DNA of 64,000 bases from the NCBI RefSeq assembly GCF_000204645.1, contig NC_015422.1, positions 372,001 to 436,000 of the forward strand, written 5' to 3'. Both the position numbers and the translations under genes were made by a program. Below, piece by piece: positions 20,513 to 34,307 of this stretch. The stretch is from Alicycliphilus denitrificans K601 (GTDB lineage Bacteria > Pseudomonadota > Gammaproteobacteria > Burkholderiales > Burkholderiaceae_C). The notes beneath the pieces were generated by a model. The model was not told the origin of the DNA, did no database searches, and saw nothing but the letters and a program-made list of their open reading frames with translations. Position 1 is the stretch's first letter. The number at the start of each line of letters is the position of its first letter.

Positions 20513-22279
20513 ATGACCTTCTCCATCCACGGCCTGGCGATCGCACGCGGCATTGCCATAGGGCGAGCGGTGCTGGCAGCGTCCGGCAGCATGGAGGTCG
20601 CGCACTATTTCATCGAGCCGGAGCAGGTGCAGGCCGAGATCGCGCGCGTGCGCGGTGGCCGCAATGCCGTGATCGAGGAACTGCAGCGCCTGCAGGCGGA
20701 CATGCCGCCCGACGCGCCGCCCGAGCTGGCTGCGCTGCTGGACGTACATCTCATGCTGCTGCAGGACGAGATGCTGGTCAGCGGCGTCAAGCACTGGATC
20801 ACCGACCGCCTCTACAACGCCGAATGGGCGCTGACCACGCAGCTGGAGATCATCAGCCGCCAGTTCGACGAGATGGAGGACGAATACCTGCGCGAGCGCA
20901 AGGCCGACCTCGCCCAAGTGGTGGAGCGCATCCTGCGCCGCATGAAGGGGGTGGCCGGCCCCATGGCGCCGCCGCCCAGCCGGGCGCGCCGCCAGGCCGA
21001 GGCCGGCGCCGAGGCCGAGTACCTGCAGGGCGACGCGGCCGACGTGCCGCTGGTGCTGGTGGCCCACGACCTGTCGCCGGCCGACATGCTGCAGTTCAAG
21101 CAGAGCGTGTTCGCCGGCTTCGTCACCGATGTGGGCGGCAAGACCAGCCACACGGCCATCGTGGCGCGCAGCATGGACATTCCCGCCGTCGTGGGTGCGC
21201 GCCTGGCCAGCCAGCTGGTGCGCCAGGACGATTGGATCATCATCGACGGTGACGCCGGCACGGTGATCGTCGATCCCACGCCCATCATCCTGGCCGAATA
21301 CGGCTTCCGCCAGCGCCAGCTCGCGCTGGAGCGCGAGCGCCTGACGCGGCTGCGCCATACGCCGGCCGTCACGCTGGACGCCCAGGCCATCGAGCTGCTG
21401 GCCAACATTGAGCAGCCCGGCGACGCCGCCGCCGCTCTGCGTGCGGGCGCCGTGGGTGTGGGCCTGTTCCGCAGCGAATTCCTGTTCATGGGACGCGGCG
21501 GCCGCCTGCCCGACGAGGATGAGCAGTACCTCGCCTACCGCGAGGCCGTGCAGTGCATGGAAGGCCTGCCCGTGACCATACGCACGGTGGACGTGGGCGC
21601 GGACAAGCCGCTGGACAAGGGCTACAAGGACCGCTCGCTCAACCCCGCGCTGGGCCTGCGCGCCATCCGCTGGAGTCTGTCCGACCCGGCCATGTTCCGC
21701 ACCCAGCTGCGCGCCATGCTGCGCGCGGCCGCGCACGGGCCGGTGCGGCTGTTGTTCCCCATGCTTGCGCACGTGAGCGAGATCCGCCAGACGCTGGCCC
21801 AGGTGGATCTGGCGCGCGCCGAGCTCGATGCGCGCGGCGCCGTCTACGGCCCCGTGCAGCTGGGCGCCATGATCGAGGTGCCGGCTGCGGCCCTCATCGT
21901 GCAGCAGTTCCTGCGCTACTTCGACTTCCTCTCGCTGGGCACCAACGACCTGATCCAGTACACGCTGGCCATCGACCGCGCCGACGAGGCCGTGGCGCAC
22001 CTGTACGAGCCGCTGCACCCGGCGGTGCTGCGGCTCGTGGCCGACGTGATCGCCGAGGGCGCGCGCCAGGGCAAGAGCGTGAGCGTGTGCGGCGAGATGG
22101 CGGGCGACGTGGGCATGACGCGGCTGCTGCTGGGCCTGGGCCTGCGCAGCTTCTCCATGCAGCCGGCGCAGATCCTGGCCGTCAAGCAGGAGGTGCTGCG
22201 CGTCGACGCGCGCAAGCTCGCCGACTGGGCGCTGCAGGTGCTGGCCTCGGACGACCCGGCCGCCATGCTGGCCCAGTAG
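20513..22279 (+). CDS. ptsI: PTS enzyme I (phosphoenolpyruvate-protein phosphotransferase)
   Basis: EI (588 residues) autophosphorylates from PEP and hands phosphate to HPr. The phosphohistidine is in DVGGKTSHTAIVARSMDIPA; the PEP-binding barrel shows GVGLFRSEFLFMGR, and LSLGTNDLIQYTLAIDRAD and SVCGEMAGD near the C-terminus. It completes a three-gene soluble phosphorelay with EIIA and HPr. Confidence 0.97.
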   Translation: MTFSIHGLAIARGIAIGRAVLAASGSMEVAHYFIEPEQVQAEIARVRGGRNAVIEELQRLQADMPPDAPPELAALLDVHLMLLQDEMLVSGVKHWITDRLYNAEWALTTQLEIISRQFDEMEDEYLRERKADLAQVVERILRRMKGVAGPMAPPPSRARRQAEAGAEAEYLQGDAADVPLVLVAHDLSPADMLQFKQSVFAGFVTDVGGKTSHTAIVARSMDIPAVVGARLASQLVRQDDWIIIDGDAGTVIVDPTPIILAEYGFRQRQLALERERLTRLRHTPAVTLDAQAIELLANIEQPGDAAAALRAGAVGVGLFRSEFLFMGRGGRLPDEDEQYLAYREAVQCMEGLPVTIRTVDVGADKPLDKGYKDRSLNPALGLRAIRWSLSDPAMFRTQLRAMLRAAAHGPVRLLFPMLAHVSEIRQTLAQVDLARAELDARGAVYGPVQLGAMIEVPAAALIVQQFLRYFDFLSLGTNDLIQYTLAIDRADEAVAHLYEPLHPAVLRLVADVIAEGARQGKSVSVCGEMAGDVGMTRLLLGLGLRSFSMQPAQILAVKQEVLRVDARKLADWALQVLASDDPAAMLAQ

Positions 22280-22284
22280 TCTGG

Positions 22285-22350
22285 TTTTTTATCGATTTTG
22301 TAGCTGACAGCGCTTGCTGGACAAGTGCTGGAGGCTGATTTGGCTTCAAA
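22285..22350 (+). repeat. Dispersed repeat, copy 5
   Basis: The clearest plus-strand copy (TAGCTGACAGCGCTTGCTGG then CAAGTGCTGGAGGCTGATTT). It fills the gap between the convergent ptsI and lipA genes and covers the lipA stop codon. Confidence 0.7.
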
Positions 22351-23326
22351 CCCCGGCGGCGTGCGCCTGCTGGTCCGCGTGGTAGCTCGAACGCACCATG
22401 GCGCCCACGGCGGCGTGCGAGAAGCCCATCTTGTAGGCCTCGGCCTCGAACATCTTGAAGGTGTCGGGGTGCACGTAGCGGCGCACCGGCAGGTGGCTGT
22501 TGCTCGGCGCGAGGTACTGGCCGATGGTCAGCATGTCGATGCCGTGCGCGCGCATGTCGCGCATCACCTGCAGGATCTCCTCGTCGGTCTCGCCCAGGCC
22601 GACCATCAGGCCGCTCTTGGTGGGCACGTCCGGGTGCAGGGCCTTGAACTTCTTGAGCAGGTTCAGGCTGAACTGGTAGTCCGAGCCCGGGCGCGCCTCC
22701 TTGTACAGGCGCGGCACGGTCTCCAGGTTGTGGTTCATCACGTCGGGCGGCGCGGCCTTGAGGATCTCCAGCGCGCGGTCGTCGCGGCCGCGGAAGTCGG
22801 GCGTGAGTATCTCGATCTGCGTGGCGGGCGAAAGCTCGCGGATGCGCTGTATGCACTCCACGAAATGGCCCGAGCCGCCGTCGCGCAGGTCGTCGCGGTC
22901 CACGCTGGTGATGACGACGTACTTGAGCCGGAGCGCGGCGATCGTCTTGGCCAGGTTCAGCGGCTCCTCCTTGTCCAGCGGGTCGGGCCGGCCGTGGCCC
23001 ACGTCGCAGAATGGGCAGCGGCGCGTGCACTTGTCGCCCATGATCATGAAGGTGGCCGTGCCATGGCCGAAGCACTCGCCGATGTTGGGGCAGGAGGCCT
23101 CCTCGCACACCGTGTGCAGCTTGTGCTCGCGCAGGATCTGCTTGATCTCGTAGAAGCGCGTCGTCGGGCTGCCGGCCTTCACGCGGATCCACTCGGGCTT
23201 CTTGAGGACCTCGCCCCGCTCGACCTTGATCGGGATGCGCGACAGCTTGGCCGCGGCCTTCTGCTTGGCCAGCGGGTTGTAGGCTTCGGCGGATTGCGCT
23301 TCGCGCACGATTTCTGGAGTGCTCAT
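22346..23326 (-). CDS. lipA: Lipoyl synthase
   Basis: LipA (326 residues) is a radical-SAM enzyme that inserts two sulfurs into protein-bound octanoate. The auxiliary-cluster cysteines are in [12 protein letters not shown], and the radical-SAM cluster motif is CTRRCPFC in [16 protein letters not shown]. It is the last gene of the DUF493-lipB-lipA operon; lipB ends 17 bases upstream. Confidence 0.98.
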   Translation of the reverse strand: MSTPEIVREAQSAEAYNPLAKQKAAAKLSRIPIKVERGEVLKKPEWIRVKAGSPTTRFYEIKQILREHKLHTVCEEASCPNIGECFGHGTATFMIMGDKCTRRCPFCDVGHGRPDPLDKEEPLNLAKTIAALRLKYVVITSVDRDDLRDGGSGHFVECIQRIRELSPATQIEILTPDFRGRDDRALEILKAAPPDVMNHNLETVPRLYKEARPGSDYQFSLNLLKKFKALHPDVPTKSGLMVGLGETDEEILQVMRDMRAHGIDMLTIGQYLAPSNSHLPVRRYVHPDTFKMFEAEAYKMGFSHAAVGAMVRSSYHADQQAHAAGV

Positions 23327-23343
23327 GGCTTTTCGGGGGCGTG

Positions 23344-24036
23344 TCAGGGCGCGAGGCGGGAGGCAAGCTGTTTACCCAGCACGGCCGCCACGTCGTCCCA
23401 GGTGGTGTGGACGCCGATTGTAGAAAGGTCCACCGTCTGCAATCCTGCGTAACCGCAAGGGTTGATGCGCGAGAAGGGCTCCAGGTCCATGGCCACGTTC
23501 AGCGCCACGCCGTGGTAGGTGCAGTGGCGCGCGACCTTGATGCCCAGCGCCGCGATCTTGGCCAGGCCCGTGAAGTCGGGCACGGGTGCCGCGCTGCCGG
23601 GCTCGCGCCGCAGCGGGCGCTGCGGCAGCCGCACGTGGCTGCCGGGGTCGTCCGGGCGCACGTAGATGCCCGGCGCGCCGGCCACGCGGTGGCCCGTCAC
23701 GCCATAGTGGCCCAGCGTGCGGATCACGGCCTCCTCGATGCGATGGACGTACTCCTTGACGTAGTAGCCCGCGCGGTGCAGGTCCATCAGCGGATAGGCG
23801 ACGACTTGGCCGGGGCCATGGTGCGTGACCTGCCCGCCGCGGTTGGTGGCGACGACGGGAATGTCGCCAGGCACCAGGATGTGGTCCCGCTTGCCCGCAA
23901 TGCCTTGCGTGTAGACCGGCGGGTGCTCGCAGATCCACAGCTCGTCTGCCGTGTCACCGGTGCGCTCCTCGGTGAAGCGCTGCATGGCGGCCACGGTGTC
24001 GGCATAGCCCGCGCGGCCCAGCACGCGCAGCTGCAT
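23344..24036 (-). CDS. lipB: Octanoyl-[acyl-carrier-protein]:protein octanoyltransferase
   Basis: LipB (230 residues) transfers octanoate from ACP to lipoyl domains, the step before LipA. Motifs: [20 protein letters not shown], the catalytic lysine region [19 protein letters not shown], and the catalytic cysteine in [10 protein letters not shown]. The ATG at 24036 starts [14 protein letters not shown]. An extra stretch rich in Pro and Arg ([20 protein letters not shown]) makes it slightly longer than E. coli LipB. Confidence 0.97.
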   Translation of the reverse strand: MQLRVLGRAGYADTVAAMQRFTEERTGDTADELWICEHPPVYTQGIAGKRDHILVPGDIPVVATNRGGQVTHHGPGQVVAYPLMDLHRAGYYVKEYVHRIEEAVIRTLGHYGVTGHRVAGAPGIYVRPDDPGSHVRLPQRPLRREPGSAAPVPDFTGLAKIAALGIKVARHCTYHGVALNVAMDLEPFSRINPCGYAGLQTVDLSTIGVHTTWDDVAAVLGKQLASRLAP

Positions 24037-24047
24037 GGCGGGCAGGC

Positions 24048-24344
24048 TCACAGCACGACCTTGACCATGGGGTGCGAGGACAGGGCTCGGTACAGGTCGT
24101 CGAGCTGCTCGCGGCTGGTGGCGGTGATGGTGATGGTCACGCCCAGATAGTTGCCGGCGCGGCTGTCGCGCAGCTCGATGGTGGAGGCATCGAAATCGGG
24201 ATCGAAGCGCCTGGCCACCTCGGTCACCGCATGCACGAAGCCGTTCACGTTCGCGCCCATCACCTTGATAGGAAAGCGCGAGGGGTATTCGATCAGCGAG
24301 TCCTTGCGGGGATCGGTGGCGGGCGGGTTGGCGGGTGTCGTCAT
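24048..24344 (-). CDS. DUF493 (YbeD-like) protein
   Basis: A 98-residue protein of the DUF493/YbeD family, an ACT-like fold often encoded next to lipB. It carries [20 protein letters not shown] and [20 protein letters not shown]. The ATG at 24344 is the natural start. It ends 11 bases before lipB, so it heads the lipoylation operon. A regulatory role for lipoate metabolism is suspected in E. coli but unproven. Confidence 0.9.
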   Translation of the reverse strand: MTTPANPPATDPRKDSLIEYPSRFPIKVMGANVNGFVHAVTEVARRFDPDFDASTIELRDSRAGNYLGVTITITATSREQLDDLYRALSSHPMVKVVL

Positions 24345-24474
24345 GTCGGTTCTTTCTGGCTCGGGCGGCCGCGCGAGCCAATGGTATGGAGCCGGGGTGG
24401 GCGGCCAGGGGCCGTTGGGGCACCGCCACATTGCCGCCGCTCGTGCCGTGTGTTCGGTTGCCGACCCCGGGTAA

Positions 24475-24505
24475 TTGTGGATCAGGCGGGGTTTTTACTT
24501 ATAAT
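24475..24505 (+). promoter_or_regulatory. Probable promoter of the ATP synthase operon
   Basis: A consensus -10 TATAAT (24500-24505) lies 26 bases before the atpI GTG. The best -35 is TTGTGG (24475-24480), with a long 19-base spacer. Confidence 0.6.
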
Positions 24506-24531
24506 CAAGGGCTTTGTGAAAGTTTTGGTCT

Positions 24532-25020
24532 GTGGCGCGTACTTCTTCCCGCGAGAAAACAACCGCCTCTGAGACCGAATCTGAGGCTGAAGATTCCGAC
24601 TTCAAGCCCTTGACCGCGCAGGAGGCGATGGAGTGGCGCAAGCGCCAGCCCCGCCTGTCGGTCTGGCGGATCGTCGCAGTCCAGGCGGTGGTGGGCGTGC
24701 TGGCCGCGCTGCTGGCCTTGCTGCTGACGGGGCGGGCGCAGTGGGCCTGGTCCGTCGGCTACGGGGCCTTGTCGGTGGTGGTGCCCGCGGCGCTGTTCGC
24801 GCGTGCAATGGCGCGCAGGCGAACGTCCGCAGGGGCCGCCGTGGCGGGGCTCTTCGGCTGGGAGCTGGTGAAGATTGTTGTGACCGTCGCCATGCTGGCG
24901 GCGGCGCCCAGGCTGGTGCCGGGGCTCAGTTGGCTGGCCTTGCTGGCCGGCATGGTGGTAACGATGAAAGCGTACTGGGTCGCGCTGCTGGCGCGGCCCG
25001 GTGTCCGACGAACTGATTGA
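24532..25020 (+). CDS. atpI: ATP synthase protein I
   Basis: AtpI (162 residues, GTG start) is a small membrane protein thought to help assemble the c-ring. A hydrophilic N-terminus precedes four hydrophobic segments (VWRIVAVQAVVGVLAALLAL, SVGYGALSVVVPAALFARAM, GLFGWELVKIVVTVAMLA, WLALLAGMVVTMKAYWVALL). Its weak sequence conservation is normal for the family; position at the head of the atp operon supports the call. Confidence 0.85.
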   Translation: MARTSSREKTTASETESEAEDSDFKPLTAQEAMEWRKRQPRLSVWRIVAVQAVVGVLAALLALLLTGRAQWAWSVGYGALSVVVPAALFARAMARRRTSAGAAVAGLFGWELVKIVVTVAMLAAAPRLVPGLSWLALLAGMVVTMKAYWVALLARPGVRRTD

Positions 25021-25042
25021 TATTTGAGAGAAGAGTTGTCCA

Positions 25043-25906
25043 ATGGCCGCAGAAGCGAATGCACCGACCGCCAGTGAATACATCGTTCACCACCTGCAGC
25101 ATCTGCAGAACGTCAAGCAGGGTTTCATCGTTGACTTCTCGGTGGTCAACCTCGACTCCATCGCCATCAGCGTGCTGCTGGGCGCGCTGATGCTGCTGAT
25201 CTTCTGGTCGGCGGCGCGCAAGGCCAGCGCGGGCGTGCCGGGGCGCTTCCAGGCGGCGGTGGAGATCCTCGTCGAGATGGTGGACAACCAGGCCAAGGCC
25301 AACATCCACAACGCCCAGAGCCGCAAGTTCATCGCGCCGCTGGCGCTCACCGTGTTCGTCTGGATCTTCCTGATGAACGCCATGGACATGCTGCCCGTCG
25401 ATCTGCTGCCCTGGCTGTGGCAGCACGGCACGGGCGACCACCATGCCTACCTGCGCGTGGTGCCCACGGCCGACCTGTCCACGACGCTGGGCCTGTCCTC
25501 CGCCGTGCTGCTGCTGTGCTTCTACTACAGCATCAAGATCAAGGGCCTGGGCGGCTGGATCCACGAGCTGTTCACGGCGCCGTTCGGCACCAGCAAGAAT
25601 CCGCTGTTCGCAGCCATCCTCGGTGTGGTGAACTTCGCCATGCAGGTCATCGAATACCTTGCCAAGACGGTCTCGCACGGCATGCGACTGTTTGGCAACA
25701 TGTACGCTGGTGAGTTGGTGTTCATGCTGATCGCCCTGATGGGCGGCGCGGCTGCCATGTCGCTCTCTGGTGTGTTGCTCCCCGTGGGGCACATCATTGC
25801 GGGCTCTATCTGGGCGATCTTCCACATACTGATCATCACCCTGCAGGCCTTCATTTTCATGATGCTGGCGCTGATTTACCTCGGCCAGGCGCATGACGCT
25901 CACTGA
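25043..25906 (+). CDS. atpB: F0 ATP synthase subunit a
   Basis: Subunit a (287 residues) forms the proton half-channels. The essential arginine is in TVSHGMRLFGNMYAGE, and the C-terminal helix contains LQAFIFMMLALIYLGQAHD. An N-terminal domain (VKQGFIVDFSVVNLDSIAIS) precedes the membrane helices. It is the second gene of the operon. Confidence 0.97.
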   Translation: MAAEANAPTASEYIVHHLQHLQNVKQGFIVDFSVVNLDSIAISVLLGALMLLIFWSAARKASAGVPGRFQAAVEILVEMVDNQAKANIHNAQSRKFIAPLALTVFVWIFLMNAMDMLPVDLLPWLWQHGTGDHHAYLRVVPTADLSTTLGLSSAVLLLCFYYSIKIKGLGGWIHELFTAPFGTSKNPLFAAILGVVNFAMQVIEYLAKTVSHGMRLFGNMYAGELVFMLIALMGGAAAMSLSGVLLPVGHIIAGSIWAIFHILIITLQAFIFMMLALIYLGQAHDAH

Positions 25907-26206
<300 letters not shown>

Positions 26207-26244
26207 GCGCTCCGATCAACGCCAACGAATAGAAAGGTGTTGCC

Positions 26245-26715
26245 GTGAGTATCAACGCGACCCTGTTCGTTCAAGCCATCGTCTTTCTGATCCTGGTGTG
26301 GTTCACGATGACCTTCGTGTGGCCCCCGATCGCGAAGGCGCTGGATGAACGAGCCCAGAAAATCGCCGATGGTCTCGCCGCTGCCGATCGTGCCAGGACC
26401 GAGCTCGCCGCTGCCGACCAGCGCGTGAAGCAGGAACTGGCGGCCGCCAGCAACGAAACCGCGAACCGCCTGGCTGACGCCGAGCGCCGCGCCCAGGCCA
26501 TCATCGAAGAGGCCAAGGCGCGCGCCACCGAGGAAGGCAACAAGATCGTCGCAGCCGCCCGTGCCGAGGCCGAGCAGCAGGCCATTGCCGCCCGCGAGGC
26601 CCTGCGCGAGCAGGTTGCCGCGCTGGCCGTCAAGGGCGCCGAGCAGATTCTCCGCAAGGAGGTCAATGCCGGCGTCCATGCCGATCTGCTGAACCGTCTC
26701 AAGACCGAGCTGTAA
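26245..26715 (+). CDS. atpF: F0 ATP synthase subunit b
   Basis: Subunit b (156 residues, GTG start) is the peripheral stalk. One N-terminal membrane helix ([20 protein letters not shown]) is followed by a long charged alanine-rich coiled coil. It lies between atpE and atpH with short gaps, as usual. Confidence 0.97.
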   Translation: MSINATLFVQAIVFLILVWFTMTFVWPPIAKALDERAQKIADGLAAADRARTELAAADQRVKQELAAASNETANRLADAERRAQAIIEEAKARATEEGNKIVAAARAEAEQQAIAAREALREQVAALAVKGAEQILRKEVNAGVHADLLNRLKTEL

Positions 26716-26733
26716 ACGTAAGGGAGCAACCCC

Positions 26734-27276
26734 ATGGCTGAACTCGCCACCATTGCCCGCCCTTACGCAGAGGCGCTGTACAAGGCCTGTACCGGCAAGG
26801 CCGGTACCGACCTGAACGGCGCTTGCGCCTGGGTGGACGAGCTGGCGGCGATTGCCGCCAATCCTCAATTGCGCCAGCTGCTGGACAACCCCAAGGTGAC
26901 CGCGGAACAGCTGTTCGACGTCATCACCGGGGTGGCCAAGACGGCGCTGCCGGAGATGGCGCACAACTTCCTGCGCACCCTGCTCGACAACGGCCGGGTG
27001 CAGGTGCTGCCCGAGATCGCGACGCAATTCCGCGCGCTGGTCAACCAAGGCAACGGCTCTTCGGACGCCGTCGTCTACAGTGCCTTCCCCCTGGACGCCA
27101 ACGCCCTGGCCGAGCTCTCTGCCACGCTGCAAAAGCGCTTTGCCCGCACACTCAACCTCTCGGTGCAGACGGATGAGTCCCTGATCGGCGGCGTGCGCGT
27201 GGTGGTGGGCGACGAGGTGCTCGACACCTCCGTCAAGGCCCGTCTGGAACAAATGAAAGCGGCCCTCACGGCCTGA
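26734..27276 (+). CDS. atpH: F1 ATP synthase subunit delta
   Basis: Delta (180 residues) links the peripheral stalk to the top of the alpha3-beta3 head. It starts [19 protein letters not shown] and has the C-terminal signature [20 protein letters not shown]. Confidence 0.97.
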   Translation: MAELATIARPYAEALYKACTGKAGTDLNGACAWVDELAAIAANPQLRQLLDNPKVTAEQLFDVITGVAKTALPEMAHNFLRTLLDNGRVQVLPEIATQFRALVNQGNGSSDAVVYSAFPLDANALAELSATLQKRFARTLNLSVQTDESLIGGVRVVVGDEVLDTSVKARLEQMKAALTA

Positions 27277-27321
27277 GCGGCCGGTGAGGTCTGGGCTTAT
27301 TAAAGAAAGAAGGAAAGAGTC

Positions 27322-28881
<1,560 letters not shown>

Positions 28882-28899
28882 ACCGGACGAGGAAGCATC

Positions 28900-31204
<2,305 letters not shown>

Positions 31205-31278
31205 AGCGGGTTTGGAGTGCAGGCTGGCTGCAAGCAAGCCTACCGGCACTCCCTCCCCGCTTTTTCTAAGGAGCAAAG

Positions 31279-31695
31279 ATGAACACCATCCACGTCGATG
31301 TGGTCAGCGCCGAAGAGTCCATCTTCGCCGGTGAGGCGCGCTTCGTCGCGCTGCCGGGCGAAGCGGGCGAGCTGGGCATCCTGCCCAAGCACACGCCCCT
31401 GATCACGCGCATCAAGCCCGGCTCGGTGCGCATCGAGATGGCCGATGGCAGCGAAGAATTCGTCTTCGTCGCCGGCGGCATCCTGGAAGTGCAGCCGGAC
31501 TGCGTCACGGTGCTGTCCGACACCGCCATCCGCGGCAAGGACCTGGACGACCAGAAGGCCCAGGAAGCCAGGGCCGCGGCCGAGGAAGCGCTGAAGAACG
31601 CCAAGAGCGAGATCGACATCGCGCGCGCCCAGTCCGAACTGGCCATCATGGCCGCGCAGATCGCGGCGCTGCGCAAGTACCGCCAGAAGCACTGA
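31279..31695 (+). CDS. atpC: F1 ATP synthase subunit epsilon
   Basis: Epsilon (138 residues) couples rotor to c-ring and restrains ATP hydrolysis. It contains [20 protein letters not shown] and ends with a two-helix domain. It is the last gene of the atp operon and is followed by a strong terminator. Confidence 0.98.
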   Translation: MNTIHVDVVSAEESIFAGEARFVALPGEAGELGILPKHTPLITRIKPGSVRIEMADGSEEFVFVAGGILEVQPDCVTVLSDTAIRGKDLDDQKAQEARAAAEEALKNAKSEIDIARAQSELAIMAAQIAALRKYRQKH

Positions 31696-31714
31696 CGGAA
31701 GGCCCGATGGAAGC

Positions 31715-31745
31715 AAAAAGGACGTGTGCGACACGTCCTTTTTTT
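31715..31745 (+). terminator. Terminator of the ATP synthase operon
   Basis: AAAAGGACGTGT and ACACGTCCTTTT form a 12-base stem with a GCG loop followed by a T-run, 20 bases after the atpC stop. Confidence 0.95.
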
Positions 31746-31777
31746 ATTGCTGCGCCCGGCGGCATGGGCGCACGTTC

Positions 31778-31820
31778 TTACATGAGGTAGGGCTTGTCCC
31801 CGTCGCTGCCCGGCTTGTTC
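31778..31820 (-). pseudogene. Severed 3' end of the NAD(P)-binding protein gene
   Basis: Read on the minus strand and joined to the sequence right of the insertion element after removing one target copy, this piece restores VNKPGSDGDKPYLM followed by TAA. That is the original C-terminus of the gene at 34308-34909, now cut off by the element. Confidence 0.85.
31813..31820 (+). repeat. Left target-site duplication of the IS66-type element
   Basis: GCTTGTTC, identical to 34308-34315. Eight bases is the normal duplication length for IS66-family elements. Confidence 0.92.
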
Positions 31821-31900
31821 GTATGCGGCTGGCGAACCCATCTTGAATGAGGTGGTAAGGCTGAGCAAGATCGTGTGCACGCAACATTGGCGTGGACACG

Positions 31901-32329
31901 ATGCTCAAAGACCCTCAGACCCCGCGCTATGCGCAGCGGCGCACGCACCGCACCTACACCCCGCAATTCAAGGCCGAGCTGGTGGCTGCCTGCCGACAGC
32001 CAGGCGCATCGGTCGCGGCGGTGGCCCTGCAACATGGCATGAACGCCAACGTGCTACACCGCTGGCTCAAGGAATGGGCGCAGGGATTTCACCGTCTTGA
32101 AGCTGGCGTCAGCACTGCAGTCGTTGCTTCCCCACCCCCGGCCTTTATCCCCATCGACCTGAGCGCAGTACCGCCGGCGTCTGCTGGTGAGCTGCCATCC
32201 GCGTCCTTGCCAACGCCAGCGGACGGCATCCGCATCGAATGCCAGCGCCCCGGCATGTCCGTGACCGTGCACTGGCCCTTGTCTGGCGCCGCCGAGTGCG
32301 CCCAGATGCTGCGGGAGTTGTTGCGGTGA
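31901..32329 (+). CDS. tnpA: IS66 accessory protein TnpA
   Basis: A 142-residue protein with an N-terminal helix-turn-helix (RTYTPQFKAELVAACRQPGA then MNANVLHRWLKEW), typical of IS66 TnpA, which is needed for transposition but is not the catalytic subunit. The start could be the ATG at 31901 or a GTG nine bases upstream. The end overlaps tnpB by four bases, which suggests translational coupling. Confidence 0.9.
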   Translation: MLKDPQTPRYAQRRTHRTYTPQFKAELVAACRQPGASVAAVALQHGMNANVLHRWLKEWAQGFHRLEAGVSTAVVASPPPAFIPIDLSAVPPASAGELPSASLPTPADGIRIECQRPGMSVTVHWPLSGAAECAQMLRELLR

Positions 32330-32658
32330 TCCGTATCGATGAGGCCTGGCTGGCCACCACCCCGCTGGACATGCGCGCGGGCACGGACACGGCCCTGGCG
32401 CGGGTGATCGCCACCTTCGGCGCGGCCCACCCGCACCATGCCTACGTCTTCGCCAACCAGAGAGCCAATCGCCTGAAGGTCCTGGTACATGACGGTGTGG
32501 GGCTGTGGCTGGCCGCGCGCCGGCTGCACCAGGGCAAGTTTGTCTGGGCACCTGCGGGCAGTCCGAACGTGGCGTTGGAACACGCCCAGCTCAACGCCCT
32601 GGTGCTGGGCCTGCCCTGGCAGCGTGTGGGCTCGCAAGGTGCCATCAGCGTGGTCTGA
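32326..32658 (+). CDS. tnpB: IS66 accessory protein TnpB
   Basis: A 110-residue protein of the IS66 Orf2 family. It has the hallmark LDMRAGTDTALARVIATFG, AYVFANQRANRLKVLVHDG and GVGLWLAARRLHQGKFVW. GTG start overlapping the tnpA stop (GTGA). Its role is accessory; the mechanism is not settled. Confidence 0.93.
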   Translation: MIRIDEAWLATTPLDMRAGTDTALARVIATFGAAHPHHAYVFANQRANRLKVLVHDGVGLWLAARRLHQGKFVWAPAGSPNVALEHAQLNALVLGLPWQRVGSQGAISVV

Positions 32659-32740
32659 ATCGTCGGCGCAAGGGCGTGGCCGTGGCAATCGGGAGATGCG
32701 TCAATGGCTGGACCCAGGGTGAGCGGGCACACTGCCAGCC

Positions 32741-34255
32741 ATGGTGATCGACGAGCAAGCCCTGAGCGAACTGGACGCAGAGCAACTGCGCGAAGTGACC
32801 CAGCGCCTGCTGGCCGAACTGCGTCACCAGCGCGCGCTCAACGAGAAGCTCACCTATGAGTGCGCGCTGCTCAAGCGGCTGAAGTTCGCCGCCCAATCCG
32901 AGCGGCACAGCGCCGATCAGAAGAGCCTGCTGGAAGACGAGATCGATGCCGACCTGGCGGCGGTCGCTGTCGAGATTGAGCAACTCCAGCCGCCTGCGGC
33001 TGCGCCCGAAGCCAAGCAACAGCCCAAACGCCAGCCGCTGCCGGCCCACCTGCCGCGCCGCGAAATCCGCCACGAGCCTGAGTCGACCACCTGCGCCTGT
33101 GGCTGCCGGATGCAGCGCATCGGCGAAGACGTGGCCGAGAAGCTGGACTACGTGCCCGGCGTGTTTACCGTGGAGCGCTACATCCGTGGCAAGTGGGCGT
33201 GCACCCAGTGCGAAACTATCACCCAGGCGCCGGTCGAGGCCCATGTGATCGATAAAGGCATCCCGACTGCCGGCCTGCTGGCCCAAGTGCTGGTGGCCAA
33301 GTACCAGGATCACCAGCCCTTGTACCGGCAGGAGAACATCTTTGGTCGCGCCGGCCTGGCGATTCCAAGATCCACCCTGGCGCAGTGGGTAGGCACCTGC
33401 GGTGCGCGGCTGCAACCGCTGGTCGATGCCCTGAAGGCCGAGGTGCTCGGCCACCGGGTGTTGCACGGTGATGAGACCCCGGTGGCCATGCTCAAGCCGG
33501 GCAGCGGTAAAACGCACCGGGCCTACCTGTGGGCCTATGCCCCGGGAGCGTTTGAAGCCACGCGGGCCGTGGTCTATGACTTCTGCGAGTCCCGCGCCGG
33601 AGAACACGCCCGCGCCTTTCTGGGGGACTGGCGCGGCAGCCTGATCTGTGACGACTATGCCGGCTACAAGGCCAGCTTTAGCCAGGGCGTGACCGAAGCC
33701 GGTTGCCTGGCACACGCCCGGCGCAAGTTCTTCGACCTGCACGCAGCGGGCAAGAGCCAGATCGCCGAATTGGCCCTGATGCAGTTCGCCCGGGTCTATG
33801 AGATCGAACGGCAAGTTCAGCCCCTGGCGGCACCAGAGCGGTTGCAGGTGCGCCAGCAGCACAGTCGGCCCATTCTGGACGCGTTGCACCAGTGGATGGT
33901 GCTGCAACGCCAGCAGGTGGCGGGCAACTCGGCGACGGCCAAGGCGCTGGACTACAGCCTCAAGCGCTGGGCAGCGCTCACGCGCTTCGTCGATGACCCG
34001 CAGCTGCCGCCGGACAACAATTGGATCGAAAACCAGATCAGGCCTGTGGCCCTGGGGCGCTCGAACTGGTTGTTCGCCGGCAGCTTGCGCGCGGGCCAGC
34101 GGGCGGCCGCCGTGATGAGCCTGATCCAGTCAGCGCGCATGAACGGGCACGACCCATATGCCTATCTCAAGGATGTGCTGACCCGGCTGCCCACGCACAA
34201 GGCCAGCCGGATTGAAGAACTGCTGCCGCATCGCTGGCAACCCATCGATATCTGA
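32741..34255 (+). CDS. tnpC: IS66 transposase TnpC
   Basis: A 504-residue DDE transposase. An N-terminal coiled coil (ALNEKLTYECALLKRLKFAA) precedes a zinc-binding segment (CACGCRM, then CTQC). Probable catalytic residues are Asp in HGDETPVA, Asp in CDDYAGYK and Glu in NNWIENQIRP. The C-terminal region has NGHDPYAYLKDVLTRLP, typical of IS66. Full length with no internal stop. Confidence 0.95.
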   Translation: MVIDEQALSELDAEQLREVTQRLLAELRHQRALNEKLTYECALLKRLKFAAQSERHSADQKSLLEDEIDADLAAVAVEIEQLQPPAAAPEAKQQPKRQPLPAHLPRREIRHEPESTTCACGCRMQRIGEDVAEKLDYVPGVFTVERYIRGKWACTQCETITQAPVEAHVIDKGIPTAGLLAQVLVAKYQDHQPLYRQENIFGRAGLAIPRSTLAQWVGTCGARLQPLVDALKAEVLGHRVLHGDETPVAMLKPGSGKTHRAYLWAYAPGAFEATRAVVYDFCESRAGEHARAFLGDWRGSLICDDYAGYKASFSQGVTEAGCLAHARRKFFDLHAAGKSQIAELALMQFARVYEIERQVQPLAAPERLQVRQQHSRPILDALHQWMVLQRQQVAGNSATAKALDYSLKRWAALTRFVDDPQLPPDNNWIENQIRPVALGRSNWLFAGSLRAGQRAAAVMSLIQSARMNGHDPYAYLKDVLTRLPTHKASRIEELLPHRWQPIDI

Positions 34256-34307
34256 TCATCAGCCATGGCCGCCAGCGGCGGTCAACATGGGTTTGCCGTG
34301 CGCTTAC

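Larger units (their letters stand above)
31821..34307 (+). mobile_element. Complete IS66-family insertion sequence
   Basis: A 2487-bp element with three genes (tnpA, tnpB, tnpC) in the order typical of IS66. The ends are imperfect inverted repeats: the left starts GTATGCGGCTGGCGAACCCA and the right, read inward, GTAAGCGCACGGCAAACCCA; 20 of 27 bases match. Perfect 8-bp duplications GCTTGTTC flank it. All three genes are intact, so the element may still be active. It lies between the ATP synthase terminator and a decayed cluster and interrupts the last codons of an NAD(P)-binding protein gene. Confidence 0.95.

Noticed and set aside
31846..31870. GTAAGG at 31855 as the left end of the insertion element
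   Set aside because: It matches the right end only in its first bases and has no target duplication, whereas 31821 gives 20/27 matching bases and a perfect 8-bp duplication.
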